From a virus, in IMG/VR virus record IMGVR_UViG_3300023108_002682, positions 1 through 26,778 of that record: a DNA stretch of 26,778 bases. One strand, given 5' to 3'. The notes beneath the pieces are model-generated. The model was not told the DNA's origin and did no database searches. It was given only the letters and a program-made list of their open reading frames with translations. Both the position numbers and the translations under genes were made by a program. Numbering within the stretch: the stretch's first letter is position 1; each line of letters begins with the position of its first letter. This document shows positions 1 to 6,540 of the stretch, in pieces.

Positions 1-328
1 CAAGTATTTCTCCGGTAACTTCTAGATCACCTATTATAACAGTCCTGTCAGAAAGAGTGCCTGGTTGTAAAACTAAGTTGCCAACTGTAGATGTAATGTT
101 TACGTTGCCGATATTATAATTACTGTTAACAGTAAGAAAATCGGTATTAATCCTCGATGAGCTAATAATTCCGTTTACATCAAGATCGTATTGAGGTGTA
201 TTAGTCTTTATGCCTATGCGACCATTATTAACATCGATGTAAAGGAGATCAGTTTCAACTGCTAGGTCAATACCGTTTCTCTCTAGGTTAGCTTTTAATA
301 ACGGTCCTGATATGCGACCTACAGCCAT
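1..328 (-). CDS. Virion structural / tail-fibre-like protein, N-terminal part (runs off the window)
   Basis: The ATG at 328 is preceded by a GGAGAG ribosome binding site, and the frame stays open for 109 codons to the window edge, so only the N-terminus is present. The protein starts MAVGRISGPLLKANLER and contains RIGIKTNTPQYDLDVNG, a strand-turn pattern resembling the 'GIGTTNPQYTLDVNG' repeats of phage fibre and adhesin stalks. It is rich in N, T, V, I and L with little charge, as in beta-structured fibres. It lies downstream of three other minus-strand virion-type genes and has its own late promoter box at 398-408. A fibre or baseplate-associated role is inferred from composition and context; the full length and the domain at the C-terminus are not visible. 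Confidence 0.7.
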   Translation of the reverse strand, partial: MAVGRISGPLLKANLERNGIDLAVETDLLYIDVNNGRIGIKTNTPQYDLDVNGIISSSRINTDFLTVNSNYNIGNVNITSTVGNLVLQPGTLSDRTVIIGDLEVTGEIL

Positions 329-397
329 AGCTCTCTCCTCACGGGGATCCTGTCCCTCCAACCACCTTACATTGCGGGTTGACCACAGTTTGTATTA

Positions 398-408
398 GTA
401 TTTATAAG
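398..408 (-). promoter_or_regulatory. T4-type late promoter box
   Basis: Reads CTTATAAATAC on the minus strand, a full match to the T4 late consensus TATAAATA. It sits about 70 bases upstream of the ATG at 328 and separates that gene from the 434-2068 gene. The leader between box and start contains a short GGGA/TCCC stem around 346-360. Confidence 0.65.
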
Positions 409-433
409 ATTTTAATTATTGTATAACGTGTAA

Positions 434-2068
434 TTATTCAATTACAAAGTTAAGACTAACTGCTCTTTCTTGAATAGTAGCAGTTGAAAGTAGTGCAATA
501 CTTAGAACATCAAGCGGTGCTAGAATAATTCTTAGTGCTTGCAAATCAATAACAATATTACTTTCTGGTGATACACTGAATGCACCGACTATTTTTTCAG
601 TTTGCCCGGCTGTAATAGTTGCTATAGTTTCACTATAATCTGTAGAGCTATCTAAGACAGTGTATTCTCTATTTGTGCTTAAATCTGCATTTTTATACAG
701 TAATATTTCTATAGGATCACTAGCAGTGCCTGTACCAACAGCAGCAACACTGAGACTGGTAATAATTATTTCACGCTGATTAACAACACTGGGCTTGCCT
801 TGAGGATTAAATCTATTGTTTTTAAGACTCAACACATGATGTTCGGTTCCCGATGATAGCGTTGCACTAGCAACAGTTTGAATTGCTTTGGTTGTATTGT
901 TTCTAATAATTTGACCTTCGATAGCACCCATCATTGATGCACCTTTTACTTGTACATCTACACCAGTACCTAATCCCGGAGCGGCATTGACCACAGCATA
1001 ACCAACACGCATACTTGGATTTGCAATACTTGGTTGAGTATTTTGATTGCTATAATGTTCTATATGAAATGGAATCATGTTACCGGTTGTTGGATCTTCA
1101 ATGCTGTAGCGTATACGACCAGCACCTAACCAACGGAAGTCAATTTGAAACACATTAAGGAATGTAAAGTCTATTGTAACACCGCTAGGACCTGTTCCAT
1201 CTAACTTGTCCAAGTTGAAATTGCTTTGATATGTCCAATAATCATTTGGAGCAGTACCTGATTGTAGTTCAGTGTATGTAGCTGCTAGTGTTCCAGTACT
1301 GCTTATACTAAACGATCCTGTTAAATCTGACGGAGGACCATTATATAAAAAAGTAACTACATCGTTACAATAGTCTACTACCCATTGGGTATATGTAGCA
1401 TTTCCTAGTTCAGCAGTGTTTTGTTGAATTGTGCCAGCTGCAACACTAACGGTAAATGCAACGTCATTCAGTGTAATAGTTACAGTTTCTGCACCACTTG
1501 CTGCACTGGTTAGTTGAAACTGTGCAACTTCACCTTTTGAGTTTTGACGTCTTAGTACACCAAACTCACTGTTGTTTACATTGTAACCTACTCCAAGAAC
1601 ATCACTTTGGTTAATGAATCCAGCTACTTGTTGATATCCGTTAACTTGTCCATTTGGATACATAGCAGTAAATCTACACATACTACCTTGTCCTGGTCTG
1701 TAACGCACACTTCTTTTACTGCGTAATGTTGAAAAACTGCCCGGAGTTGTACCGCTACTAACAGTCATTAGACCAAAATCATCGACACTTTGTGCACCAC
1801 TTAGTGAACTGTTTAATTGAAAGTTAGTTAGATCTAATCCATACAAGCCATCTAATTGAAAAGCAGGACTCAATTGGGCTACAACTTGTTCTCCAAATGC
1901 TGTGGTACTAGTAGCAGGAGTACTGACAACGCTGGTTGCAGCTACTGTTCTTACTACAGGGTTACCATTGATGTCATACTCCATAGCCTTGTGAAGATTG
2001 ACTAAATTAGGCTCGTTTGAGTGAACGTAACTTGTGCTGTTTGGTATATTATTAGGCATTAGGTCCAA
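434..2068 (-). CDS. Large virion structural protein, tail-fibre or adhesin-like
   Basis: A 544-residue protein rich in S, T, N, Q, V and G with no membrane segment. The middle carries an SVRYRPGQGSMCRFTAMYP block (about residues 120-138), a feature I associate with structural proteins of marine T4-like phages, followed by a long beta-rich region and a second conserved-looking stretch around FQIDFRWLGAGRIRYSIED. It is the third gene of a minus-strand run (2564 to 434) whose starts overlap the preceding stops; its start overlaps the end of the 71-residue gene by 10 bases. A surface, fibre or decoration role is inferred. I cannot assign a T4 gp number. Confidence 0.6.
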   Translation of the reverse strand: MDLMPNNIPNSTSYVHSNEPNLVNLHKAMEYDINGNPVVRTVAATSVVSTPATSTTAFGEQVVAQLSPAFQLDGLYGLDLTNFQLNSSLSGAQSVDDFGLMTVSSGTTPGSFSTLRSKRSVRYRPGQGSMCRFTAMYPNGQVNGYQQVAGFINQSDVLGVGYNVNNSEFGVLRRQNSKGEVAQFQLTSAASGAETVTITLNDVAFTVSVAAGTIQQNTAELGNATYTQWVVDYCNDVVTFLYNGPPSDLTGSFSISSTGTLAATYTELQSGTAPNDYWTYQSNFNLDKLDGTGPSGVTIDFTFLNVFQIDFRWLGAGRIRYSIEDPTTGNMIPFHIEHYSNQNTQPSIANPSMRVGYAVVNAAPGLGTGVDVQVKGASMMGAIEGQIIRNNTTKAIQTVASATLSSGTEHHVLSLKNNRFNPQGKPSVVNQREIIITSLSVAAVGTGTASDPIEILLYKNADLSTNREYTVLDSSTDYSETIATITAGQTEKIVGAFSVSPESNIVIDLQALRIILAPLDVLSIALLSTATIQERAVSLNFVIE

Positions 2069-2274
2069 GGTCTCCCAACCACTAAGCCTCCAGCATTTGC
2101 ATTATCAATTACATCGTTTGTATCGTTGCTGGCTGGATCATATACTGTTGGAAGTTGATCTATGTTCAGTGTGTCGCGTCTACCTGTAGTGCCACGCTTA
2201 GTTGCCGCTAGAGCAAGTTTAGCATCTTGTCTTGCTCTTTTAGTTGCTAATGTTGATATACCATTTGCTGCCAT
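2059..2274 (-). CDS. Small conserved-type phage protein, function unknown
   Basis: 71 residues, starting MAANGISTLATKRARQDAKL. The N-terminal half is basic and alanine-rich and probably helical; the C-terminal half is acidic and Asn/Asp-rich (YDPASNDTNDVIDNANAGG). Its ATG overlaps the stop of the upstream gene as TAATG at 2274, and its end overlaps the start of the 544-residue structural protein, so the three are translated as one unit. Position suggests a minor virion or assembly protein, but nothing in the sequence proves it. Confidence 0.65.
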   Translation of the reverse strand: MAANGISTLATKRARQDAKLALAATKRGTTGRRDTLNIDQLPTVYDPASNDTNDVIDNANAGGLVVGRPWT

Positions 2275-2564
2275 TATTCGTATCCTCTAGGATCTTTTAC
2301 TCGTATGTCTGCAGGATGTTTTGGACCATTAACTCCACCGCCTGCGTCGGTTGTAACACTTGAAATAGGTTCTATAATTTCGTTTGGTGAGTTATCATAT
2401 CCACGATGTGAATTATTTAACATGGAAAAAATCTGCTTGAATCTACTTTCGGGTGGCTGCTCACAAGGAGACACAGGAACAACTTTGACTTGCTCCTGTG
2501 ATTCTTGTGCTTCTAATTTATCTAAAAGGTCTAGTACTGATCGTACAAGGTCTGTAGCTCGCAT
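2274..2564 (-). CDS. Conserved-type marine T4-like phage protein, function unknown
   Basis: 96 residues. The N-terminal third (MRATDLVRSVLDLLDKLEAQ) is an amphipathic helix, the middle is Pro/Ser-rich, and the C-terminus is VNGPKHPADIRVKDPRGYE, a motif I have seen in hypothetical proteins of cyanomyophages. It is the first gene of the minus-strand run 2564 to 434. Its start codon is embedded in a perfect hairpin (see 2564-2583) overlapping a late promoter box, which suggests stage-controlled translation. Confidence 0.7.
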   Translation of the reverse strand: MRATDLVRSVLDLLDKLEAQESQEQVKVVPVSPCEQPPESRFKQIFSMLNNSHRGYDNSPNEIIEPISSVTTDAGGGVNGPKHPADIRVKDPRGYE

Positions 2565-2583
2565 TGCATACTCCTGTATGCAA
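2564..2583 (-). promoter_or_regulatory. Hairpin holding the Shine-Dalgarno and start codon of the 2274-2564 gene
   Basis: On the minus strand TTGCATAC-AGGA-GTATGCAA forms a perfect 8-bp stem with a 4-base loop. The loop is the Shine-Dalgarno core, and the A of the ATG is the last base of the 3' arm. A late promoter box lies immediately upstream, so a late transcript would begin inside the 5' arm and could not form the stem. Confidence 0.65.
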
Positions 2584-2591
2584 TATTTAGC
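2582..2591 (-). promoter_or_regulatory. T4-type late promoter box
   Basis: Minus strand GCTAAATATT; core TAAATA at 2589-2584. Expected initiation about 6-7 bases downstream falls near 2577, within the 5' arm of the hairpin at 2564-2583. The same GCTAAATA form recurs at 22403-22412. Confidence 0.45.
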
Positions 2592-2594
2592 CTC

Positions 2595-2786
2595 TTACCG
2601 ATTTGGATGCGGCACAAATTCAACGCGGCCGTTAGAAGTTTCTCTATATTTCAAGAAACCTTGTGCAATTAAATTCCCTATTGTTTTTTCAATGCCTCGA
2701 TTATTGCCATCGACTCTGCCCAATACGTAGGCTGCAAAAGAAACAGTTGCAAACAAGGTAAGTTCTAAAATTCCGATAGTAAACAT
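2595..2786 (-). CDS. Small one-TM membrane protein
   Basis: 63 residues from the ATG at 2786. I chose this start over an upstream in-frame one because GAAAGAGGAT lies 4-5 bases in front and the protein then begins with a membrane helix, MFTIGILELTLFATVSFAAYV, followed by a soluble tail (about 40 residues) with charged and Asn residues. It is served by a sigma70-type promoter at 2818-2845. No terminator separates it from the 2564 gene, so an early transcript could read on into the structural genes. The function is unknown; an inner-membrane protein made early is a reasonable inference. Confidence 0.65.
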   Translation of the reverse strand: MFTIGILELTLFATVSFAAYVLGRVDGNNRGIEKTIGNLIAQGFLKYRETSNGRVEFVPHPNR

Positions 2787-2817
2787 GATATCCTCTTTCT
2801 TTTTTACTACTTTATTT

Positions 2818-2845
2818 ACTATAACACATTTATAATTTTTGTCAA
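2818..2845 (-). promoter_or_regulatory. Sigma70-type (early) promoter
   Basis: On the minus strand TTGACA (2845-2840), a 16-base spacer, then TATAGT (2823-2818). It drives the gene starting at 2786 after a leader of about 25 bases that contains the GAAAGAGGAT ribosome binding site. Confidence 0.7.
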
Positions 2846-2853
2846 GAAATACC

Positions 2854-2863
2854 AAATAAATAC
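2854..2863 (+). promoter_or_regulatory. T4-type late promoter box
   Basis: AAATAAATAC, 21 bases before the ATG at 2885, with AGGAGG at 2871-2876 between them. It lies back-to-back with the minus-strand sigma70 promoter at 2818-2845. Confidence 0.5.
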
Positions 2864-2884
2864 CGTATATAGGAGGATTAGGTT

Positions 2885-3094
2885 ATGTCATTAAAAAAAA
2901 TTGCTTTGGAATTAGAATTAGGCCAAGAAATTTTAGTAGGTAAAAACAATGAACGTGCTAAAATAACTAAAATTGAATTTCATGAAAAAACAGGTGTAGT
3001 AACTTTGAACACAACAAAAGGCAGACGAAATGCACTAACTTTTAAATTAACTCCGCAAGAATATTATGAGAATGCAGCAGATAAGTATCGCTGA
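2885..3094 (+). CDS. Small hypothetical protein
   Basis: 69 residues, MSLKKIALELELGQEILV at the start, preceded by a strong AGGAGG site. Short alternating strands (ILVGKNN, AKITKIEF, VVTLNTTKG) suggest a small beta-barrel or SH3-like fold, with a helical C-terminus. Lys/Arg content is moderate and there is no Cys. It is the first plus-strand gene of the segment leading to the endolysin. Function unknown; small nucleic-acid-binding proteins can look like this, but no motif supports that choice. Confidence 0.65.
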   Translation: MSLKKIALELELGQEILVGKNNERAKITKIEFHEKTGVVTLNTTKGRRNALTFKLTPQEYYENAADKYR

Positions 3095-3101
3095 TAAATA
3101 T
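3092..3101 (+). promoter_or_regulatory. T4-type late promoter box abutting a start codon
   Basis: TGATAAATAT, overlapping the stop of the 2885 gene and ending 4 bases before the ATG at 3106. Initiation from it would give a transcript with essentially no leader. Confidence 0.5.
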
Positions 3102-3105
3102 ATAC

Positions 3106-3423
3106 ATGAAGATAAAAGATATTACTAACGGTGTCCTAGAAGCAAAACGTACATCAAGAAAAGTTTGTAAAAGTAGTAAAACAGATAGCGAGCTTGGGGT
3201 AAGTCAACTTGCAAGTTGTAAAAGCCAAGGACTTCGCCGTAGGTCCGGCAAAAAACGTCGCAAGGTAAAAGGCAAATGGACCACAGTAGGAGGCAAATAT
3301 ATTAAAGGAGCTAAAGATGGTAATCCTAATATGCCTCATTATGGCTCTGGTACTGTGCAGCAAAGTAAATCTTATAAACGTAAGAAAAGACGTAAAGATA
3401 CTATACGTAGAAAAAAGAAGTAA
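3106..3423 (+). CDS. Very basic small protein, possible DNA-associated or packaged protein
   Basis: 105 residues, extremely rich in Lys and Arg. It has a central LRRRSGKKRRKVKGKW block, then KYIKGAKDGNPNMPHYGSG, and ends in KRKKRRKDTIRRKKK. The N-terminus MKIKDITNGVLEAK resembles the MKIxELLxE peptides on neighbouring proteins that look like T4 capsid-targeting signals. No Shine-Dalgarno is seen in front of the ATG; a late promoter box sits directly upstream. A basic, DNA-binding internal head protein is an inference from charge and the N-terminal peptide. Two cysteines near the N-terminus are not arranged as a recognisable zinc site. Confidence 0.6.
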   Translation: MKIKDITNGVLEAKRTSRKVCKSSKTDSELGVSQLASCKSQGLRRRSGKKRRKVKGKWTTVGGKYIKGAKDGNPNMPHYGSGTVQQSKSYKRKKRRKDTIRRKKK

Positions 3424-3471
3424 GGCAATTTCTAGTTACGGATTAGGACTTATTAGAAAAAGAGACTGGTA

Positions 3472-4188
3472 ATGAAAATAAATGAAATTCTTTTGGAACA
3501 AAAAACTCACAAAGTATCACAAGGCGATAATTTGTGGCGTATTAGTCAAACATATGGCGTTACTGTAGACGACTTAAAAAAATGGAATAATCTTTCAAGC
3601 GACGTGATCCAAATGGGCCAAAAACTATTCGTAAGTGCTCCAAGCAGCCAGCCTACAGCAGCATCGACAACAGATCCTAAACCATCGCTAAATAAAACTG
3701 TAAAATATCTCATGGATGCTTTTGTTACATTTGGAAAAAACCAAGGATTATCAGACGAATTATCCGCAATAATAGCAGCAGGTTTTGTAGGCAATCTTAA
3801 AGCTGAATCAACTACATTCAATCCAGCAGCAGTAGGTGACCGAGGGAAAGCTTTTGGCATAGCTCAGTGGCGAGCTCCAAGAAGGAAAAACTGGGAAACT
3901 ATGTCTGGATTAGAATGGAAGTCAGATGGAAGTCAGCCTAATTTTGAACAACAATTGGAATTTATCATAATAGAATTGTCTACTAGAAAATATGATCATA
4001 AAGGCACCGACGGTTATCCTGCAACAGGTTATGCACATCAATGGAAAAAAATAATCAAAGCAACTACGCCTGAACAAGCTGCAGAACTTGTAGACAAATG
4101 GTACGAACAAAGTTCAGGAGAGCACCGCGAAAAACGCAAGGCTTATGCTAGAGAATTTTATGATGCCTATACAAAATCAATTGACTAA
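3472..4188 (+). CDS. Endolysin: LysM domain plus phage lysozyme domain
   Basis: 238 residues. Residues about 12-55 are a LysM peptidoglycan-binding domain (HKVSQGDNLWRISQTYGV, then KKWNNLSSD and GQKLFV). A Ser/Thr/Pro/Ala linker follows (about 56-72). The C-terminal domain matches the phage tail-type lysozyme family, with AAGFVGNLKAES, the likely catalytic Glu in that motif, then GKAFGIAQWRAPRR and a helical tail. It should hydrolyse peptidoglycan glycan strands. There is no signal peptide or membrane segment, so it needs a holin, or delivery inside the virion. The N-terminus MKINEILLE is very like the T4 capsid-targeting peptide ending in L-x-E, which raises the second possibility. Confidence 0.85.
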   Translation: MKINEILLEQKTHKVSQGDNLWRISQTYGVTVDDLKKWNNLSSDVIQMGQKLFVSAPSSQPTAASTTDPKPSLNKTVKYLMDAFVTFGKNQGLSDELSAIIAAGFVGNLKAESTTFNPAAVGDRGKAFGIAQWRAPRRKNWETMSGLEWKSDGSQPNFEQQLEFIIIELSTRKYDHKGTDGYPATGYAHQWKKIIKATTPEQAAELVDKWYEQSSGEHREKRKAYAREFYDAYTKSID

Positions 4189-4209
4189 TTAATATTATAC
4201 ATATATAAT
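4181..4209 (+). promoter_or_regulatory. Sigma70-type (early) promoter
   Basis: TTGACT at 4181-4186, a 17-base spacer, and TATAAT at 4204-4209. It lies over the stop of the endolysin gene and gives a leader of about 20 bases containing ACGGA before the HNH gene at 4236. Confidence 0.75.
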
Positions 4210-4235
4210 AAACATCTTTACTACGGAATAATAAG

Positions 4236-4745
4236 ATGCCAGACGTTTTGGTTTTAAATGCTGATGCAAGACCTCTATCATATCTACCATTAAGTTTAGT
4301 GGAATGGAAAGAAGCAATTACCTACATGTGCTTAGACAAGTGCGCTGTGCTTGAATGGTATGATGATTGGATTGTAAGTTCGCCTAGCTGGGAAACTCGT
4401 GTGCCTGCTGTAATTATGCTTAAGGATATGTACAAAAGAAAATCACATCCTAGATTTTCAAAAAACAATGTATATCTGCGTGACTTATATAATTGTCAAT
4501 ATTGCGATAAGCATTTTCAAAAACGTGAACTAACTATTGATCATGTTGTGCCTATATCAAAAGGTGGTAAGACTAATTGGACTAATATTGTCACTGCATG
4601 TAAAAGCTGCAATGTATACAAAGGCGCTCGTACAGATATACACCCTATAAAAAAACCGTATAGGCCGGATTATTACGAGCTAGTAAGTAAGCGTAAGCAA
4701 ATGAAATTTGACCTGCGCCAAGAAAGTTGGAAGCAATACATATAA
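4236..4745 (+). CDS. HNH endonuclease
   Basis: 169 residues. The N-terminal half (VLVLNADARPLSYLPLSLVE) is the conserved lead-in of a widespread bacterial and phage HNH family. The C-terminal half holds the HNH core: a CQYC zinc pair, ELTIDHVVPISKGGKTNWTN with the catalytic His, then CKSC, the second zinc pair, ending near residue 133. It is a free-standing metal-dependent nuclease gene with its own early promoter and a strong terminator immediately after. It could be a homing endonuclease or a nuclease of phage DNA metabolism; its single-gene transcription unit fits either. Confidence 0.85.
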   Translation: MPDVLVLNADARPLSYLPLSLVEWKEAITYMCLDKCAVLEWYDDWIVSSPSWETRVPAVIMLKDMYKRKSHPRFSKNNVYLRDLYNCQYCDKHFQKRELTIDHVVPISKGGKTNWTNIVTACKSCNVYKGARTDIHPIKKPYRPDYYELVSKRKQMKFDLRQESWKQYI

Positions 4746-4771
4746 AAAAAGGAGCACTAGGCTCCTTTTTT
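4745..4771. terminator. Bidirectional rho-independent terminator
   Basis: An 11-bp stem (AAAAAAGGAGC / GCTCCTTTTTT) with a 5-base loop, flanked by A and T runs so that it works on both strands. It ends the HNH gene on the plus strand and the tiny-gene operon on the minus strand; the stop of the 53-codon gene lies in its loop. Confidence 0.85.
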
Positions 4772-4918
4772 ATTCTTATTACTATCGTTTATACTAAAAC
4801 CGTGATAGTCTAGTATATGTTGATATGGAGCTAGTGCTCTACGTGCCCTAGCCTCTCCAGCTTTTTTCATTGCGTTGCCGACGCCTCTCCAAAATGATTT
4901 CATTAGTTGTGATTCCAT
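4757..4918 (-). CDS. Tiny protein, 53 residues, last gene of the small minus-strand operon
   Basis: ATG at 4918, stop inside the terminator loop at 4757-4759. It reads MESQLMKSFWRGVGNAMKKA, then GEARARRALAPYQHILD and a hydrophilic end. Short alpha-helical proteins with a KAGEARAxxALA core are familiar to me from marine T4-like phages. Its start overlaps the end of the 56-codon gene by 16 bases. The Met at residue 6 is an alternative start. Function unknown. Confidence 0.6.
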   Translation of the reverse strand: MESQLMKSFWRGVGNAMKKAGEARARRALAPYQHILDYHGFSINDSNKNKKGA

Positions 4919-5073
4919 ACGTCTAGTGTTGTTTTATAGTATTTTTGAAAAGGAGCTTCTCCCCTATTCAACATTTGTTGCCTATTCTCAAGATCATATA
5001 TATCATGAGCATTGGCTAAGTAACGTTCTTCATCAGAACGCCGATCAAAAAGTGATTTAATAAATTTACGCAT
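4903..5073 (-). CDS. Tiny protein, 56 residues, DUF3563-like
   Basis: ATG at 5073, stop at 4903-4905. It reads MRKFIKSLFDRRSDEERYLA followed by NAHDIYDLENRQQML. The D-E-x-x-Y-L-A-x-A-x-D-x-x-D-L-E-x-R pattern resembles DUF3563, a family of about 50-residue bacterial proteins of unknown function. The start overlaps the stop of the 34-codon gene by 8 bases, consistent with coupled translation. Confidence 0.65.
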   Translation of the reverse strand: MRKFIKSLFDRRSDEERYLANAHDIYDLENRQQMLNRGEAPFQKYYKTTLDVWNHN

Positions 5074-5170
5074 CTGTGTCTGTTCCTATCTGATATCCGT
5101 GTAGGTTAACTTCCCAAGGAAGTTCAAAAATTGTAATGAATTTTTTTATTTTTTGTTGAATTGTTTTCAT
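5066..5170 (-). CDS. Tiny protein, 34 residues
   Basis: ATG at 5170, sharing TAATG with the stop of the gene upstream, and preceded by AGGG. It reads MKTIQQKIKKFITIFELPWE and then VNLHGYQIGTDTDA: a basic amphipathic N-terminal helix followed by an aromatic stretch. It is supported by its exact fit between two neighbours rather than by length. A perfect 7-bp inverted repeat (5108-5124) lies inside it. Confidence 0.5.
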   Translation of the reverse strand: MKTIQQKIKKFITIFELPWEVNLHGYQIGTDTDA

Positions 5171-5328
5171 TACAATTTTACCCTATTGCGAATACCTTCG
5201 ATTGCCACATCTTGTGGAATACCATTTTTCATAAGATTACGAACCTCAAGGCCGTACTCCATACGAATAAATTGGTCAACATCAGCGTCTTTTGACTTTC
5301 GTGAAAAAAGTCTGCCTAGTTTAAACAT
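5170..5328 (-). CDS. Tiny protein, 52 residues, first gene of the small minus-strand operon
   Basis: ATG at 5328 with AAAGGA about 10 bases upstream; stop at 5170-5172 overlapping the next ATG. It reads MFKLGRLFSRKSKDADVDQF, then IRMEYGLEVRNLMKNGIPQD and a basic end. It is mostly helical and charged with no membrane segment. A TATAGT -10-like hexamer at 5407-5412 (minus) is a possible promoter, but no convincing -35 is seen because a terminator occupies that place. Function unknown. Confidence 0.6.
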   Translation of the reverse strand: MFKLGRLFSRKSKDADVDQFIRMEYGLEVRNLMKNGIPQDVAIEGIRNRVKL

Positions 5329-5416
5329 AGTATTTTAGTCCTTTTGTTGTGTGTAAGTAAAATATTTTAGAGAAAGAAAATGTTTTTACTAACTCTATTT
5401 ACACATACTATAACAC

Positions 5417-5443
5417 AAAAAAGGGGCTTTAATAGCCCCTTTT
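5417..5443 (-). terminator. Rho-independent terminator after the lipase gene
   Basis: AAAAGGGGCT / AGCCCCTTTT stem with a 5-base loop and a following T run on the minus strand, about 45 bases beyond the stop of the lipase gene. It insulates the lipase from the tiny-gene operon. The T run in the plus direction is weaker. Confidence 0.8.
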
Positions 5444-5489
5444 AAAACAAACGATCTTTGCATAAAACGCATAAGTTCGACCGATAATA

Positions 5490-6236
5490 CTAATTTGCCT
5501 TGCAGTGCTTTGCGTATAGGCTACAAGTATGATCGTTTATCATATCCATTTTGTTGCCCATTATGCCATTCCAACGATCCATTATTTTTTTAATGAAGTC
5601 AACTTTGACAACCATTCCGTTAGAGTTGATATATTTTTCTGTCCCTGCATGCTTGAATCCCATAAAAGCTGGGGGTACCATAGTAACAATATCATTATTG
5701 TTAACCCAGCGATAATGTGTTTTATCTTTCATACTATCTGCAAAAACAGCATCGCCTGCCCGTGGTGATCCAAATGTATGAAGTTCTACTGGATCAGGTA
5801 GTGCATCGTCTTCCCAGGCACGGCTTGCCATAATTGTAATCATTGCTGCACCTAAGCTATGACCAGTAAACCATAAGTTACGAGAATCACCATTTAATGC
5901 AACTAGATCTTCATATATCATTTCCCAAATATCATCTGCTTCTCTTTTAAAACCTTTGTGAACTTTGCCTACAGTTTCGCTATCTTCTTTCCTAGCATCT
6001 AAATCTGCTAGCATATCATTAAAATTGCCCGGTTCAGTGCCTCTACAAACAAAAACAACATCGGCATCGCTTTCAAATCGGTATGCTTGTGCTCCGTCTC
6101 TGTCATAATATTCTAGTGTGTGAAATCCAAATTCTTCTACAGATTTTTTTGCTTCTTCTGGCTCTTGGTATACAAATTCAGATAGTTTTGCTAATATGTG
6201 GCCTCTCCCCGAGACCCGTAGTGATTTCATATTCAT
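5490..6236 (-). CDS. Class 3 (alpha/beta-hydrolase) lipase
   Basis: 248 residues from the ATG at 6236, chosen because GGGAGAG lies 6 bases upstream; the open frame extends slightly further to a TTG. The fold is that of fungal-type class 3 lipases: VVFVCRGTEPGNFNDML provides the oxyanion region, then the nucleophile elbow TGHSLGAAM (Ser127), the acid Asp182 in VNNNDIVTMVPP after HTFGSPRAGD, and a C-terminal His236 in INDHTCSLY. It should hydrolyse acyl esters or phospholipids. No signal peptide is seen, so it would act in the cytoplasm or be carried by the virion. A late promoter box lies just upstream, pointing to a lysis-stage or particle role. Confidence 0.85.
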   Translation of the reverse strand: MNMKSLRVSGRGHILAKLSEFVYQEPEEAKKSVEEFGFHTLEYYDRDGAQAYRFESDADVVFVCRGTEPGNFNDMLADLDARKEDSETVGKVHKGFKREADDIWEMIYEDLVALNGDSRNLWFTGHSLGAAMITIMASRAWEDDALPDPVELHTFGSPRAGDAVFADSMKDKTHYRWVNNNDIVTMVPPAFMGFKHAGTEKYINSNGMVVKVDFIKKIMDRWNGIMGNKMDMINDHTCSLYAKHCKAN

Positions 6237-6259
6237 TGGTTGCTCTCCCGTTCCCAAAT

Positions 6260-6269
6260 GTATTTATTC
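6260..6269 (-). promoter_or_regulatory. T4-type late promoter box (lipase)
   Basis: GAATAAATAC on the minus strand, 24 bases upstream of the lipase ATG. It is divergent from and only 8 bases away from the plus-strand box at 6278-6285. Confidence 0.55.
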
Positions 6270-6277
6270 AACAGGTG

Positions 6278-6285
6278 GTAAATAC
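6278..6285 (+). promoter_or_regulatory. T4-type late promoter box abutting a start codon
   Basis: GTAAATAC followed at once by TGTATG, whose ATG (6289) starts the next gene. The same arrangement, GTAAATACAGTATG, is found at 9842-9855. Confidence 0.45.
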
Positions 6286-6288
6286 TGT

Positions 6289-6540
6289 ATGCGTAAAAAA
6301 ACAAGATCAATCCTAGAAGAATTGCAACACTATAATCATTTGAATGCAGACTCGATGGTAGAATCGTCAGCATCAAATATACTAGAAAGCGTAATAAATT
6401 TGCTAGATCGTGTAAACACTGATTATGGTTCTGACGCATGTTTAAAATTAGAGAAAAAATTTATTAATGCACTCAAAACCGGCGATACTGAAAAGTTTCG
6501 CAGAGGTATGAAAAAAATACTAGAGGAATCAAAAAAATGA
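6289..6540 (+). CDS. Small helical protein, conserved type in marine T4-like phages
   Basis: 83 residues from the ATG at 6289; the open frame extends upstream only over the divergent lipase leader. It reads MRKKTRSILEELQHYNHLN, then SNILESVINLLDRVNTDYG and FRRGMKKILEESKK: an all-helical charged protein with an ISI-L-E-type motif near the start. Its stop overlaps the ATG of the nucleotidyltransferase gene (ATGA), so the two are translationally coupled. Function unknown; possibly a partner of that enzyme. Confidence 0.65.
   Translation: MRKKTRSILEELQHYNHLNADSMVESSASNILESVINLLDRVNTDYGSDACLKLEKKFINALKTGDTEKFRRGMKKILEESKK

Noticed and set aside
2305-2730. 141-codon plus-strand open frame opposite the minus-strand small genes
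   Set aside because: It lies antisense across two genes with good starts, overlaps and family resemblance, has no ribosome binding site, and its protein (Cys/Ser/Arg-rich) looks like a reverse-complement shadow.
5407-5412. TATAGT as the -10 of the tiny-gene operon promoter
   Set aside because: The sequence 16-17 bases upstream is the terminator stem and does not resemble TTGACA; kept only as a possibility.
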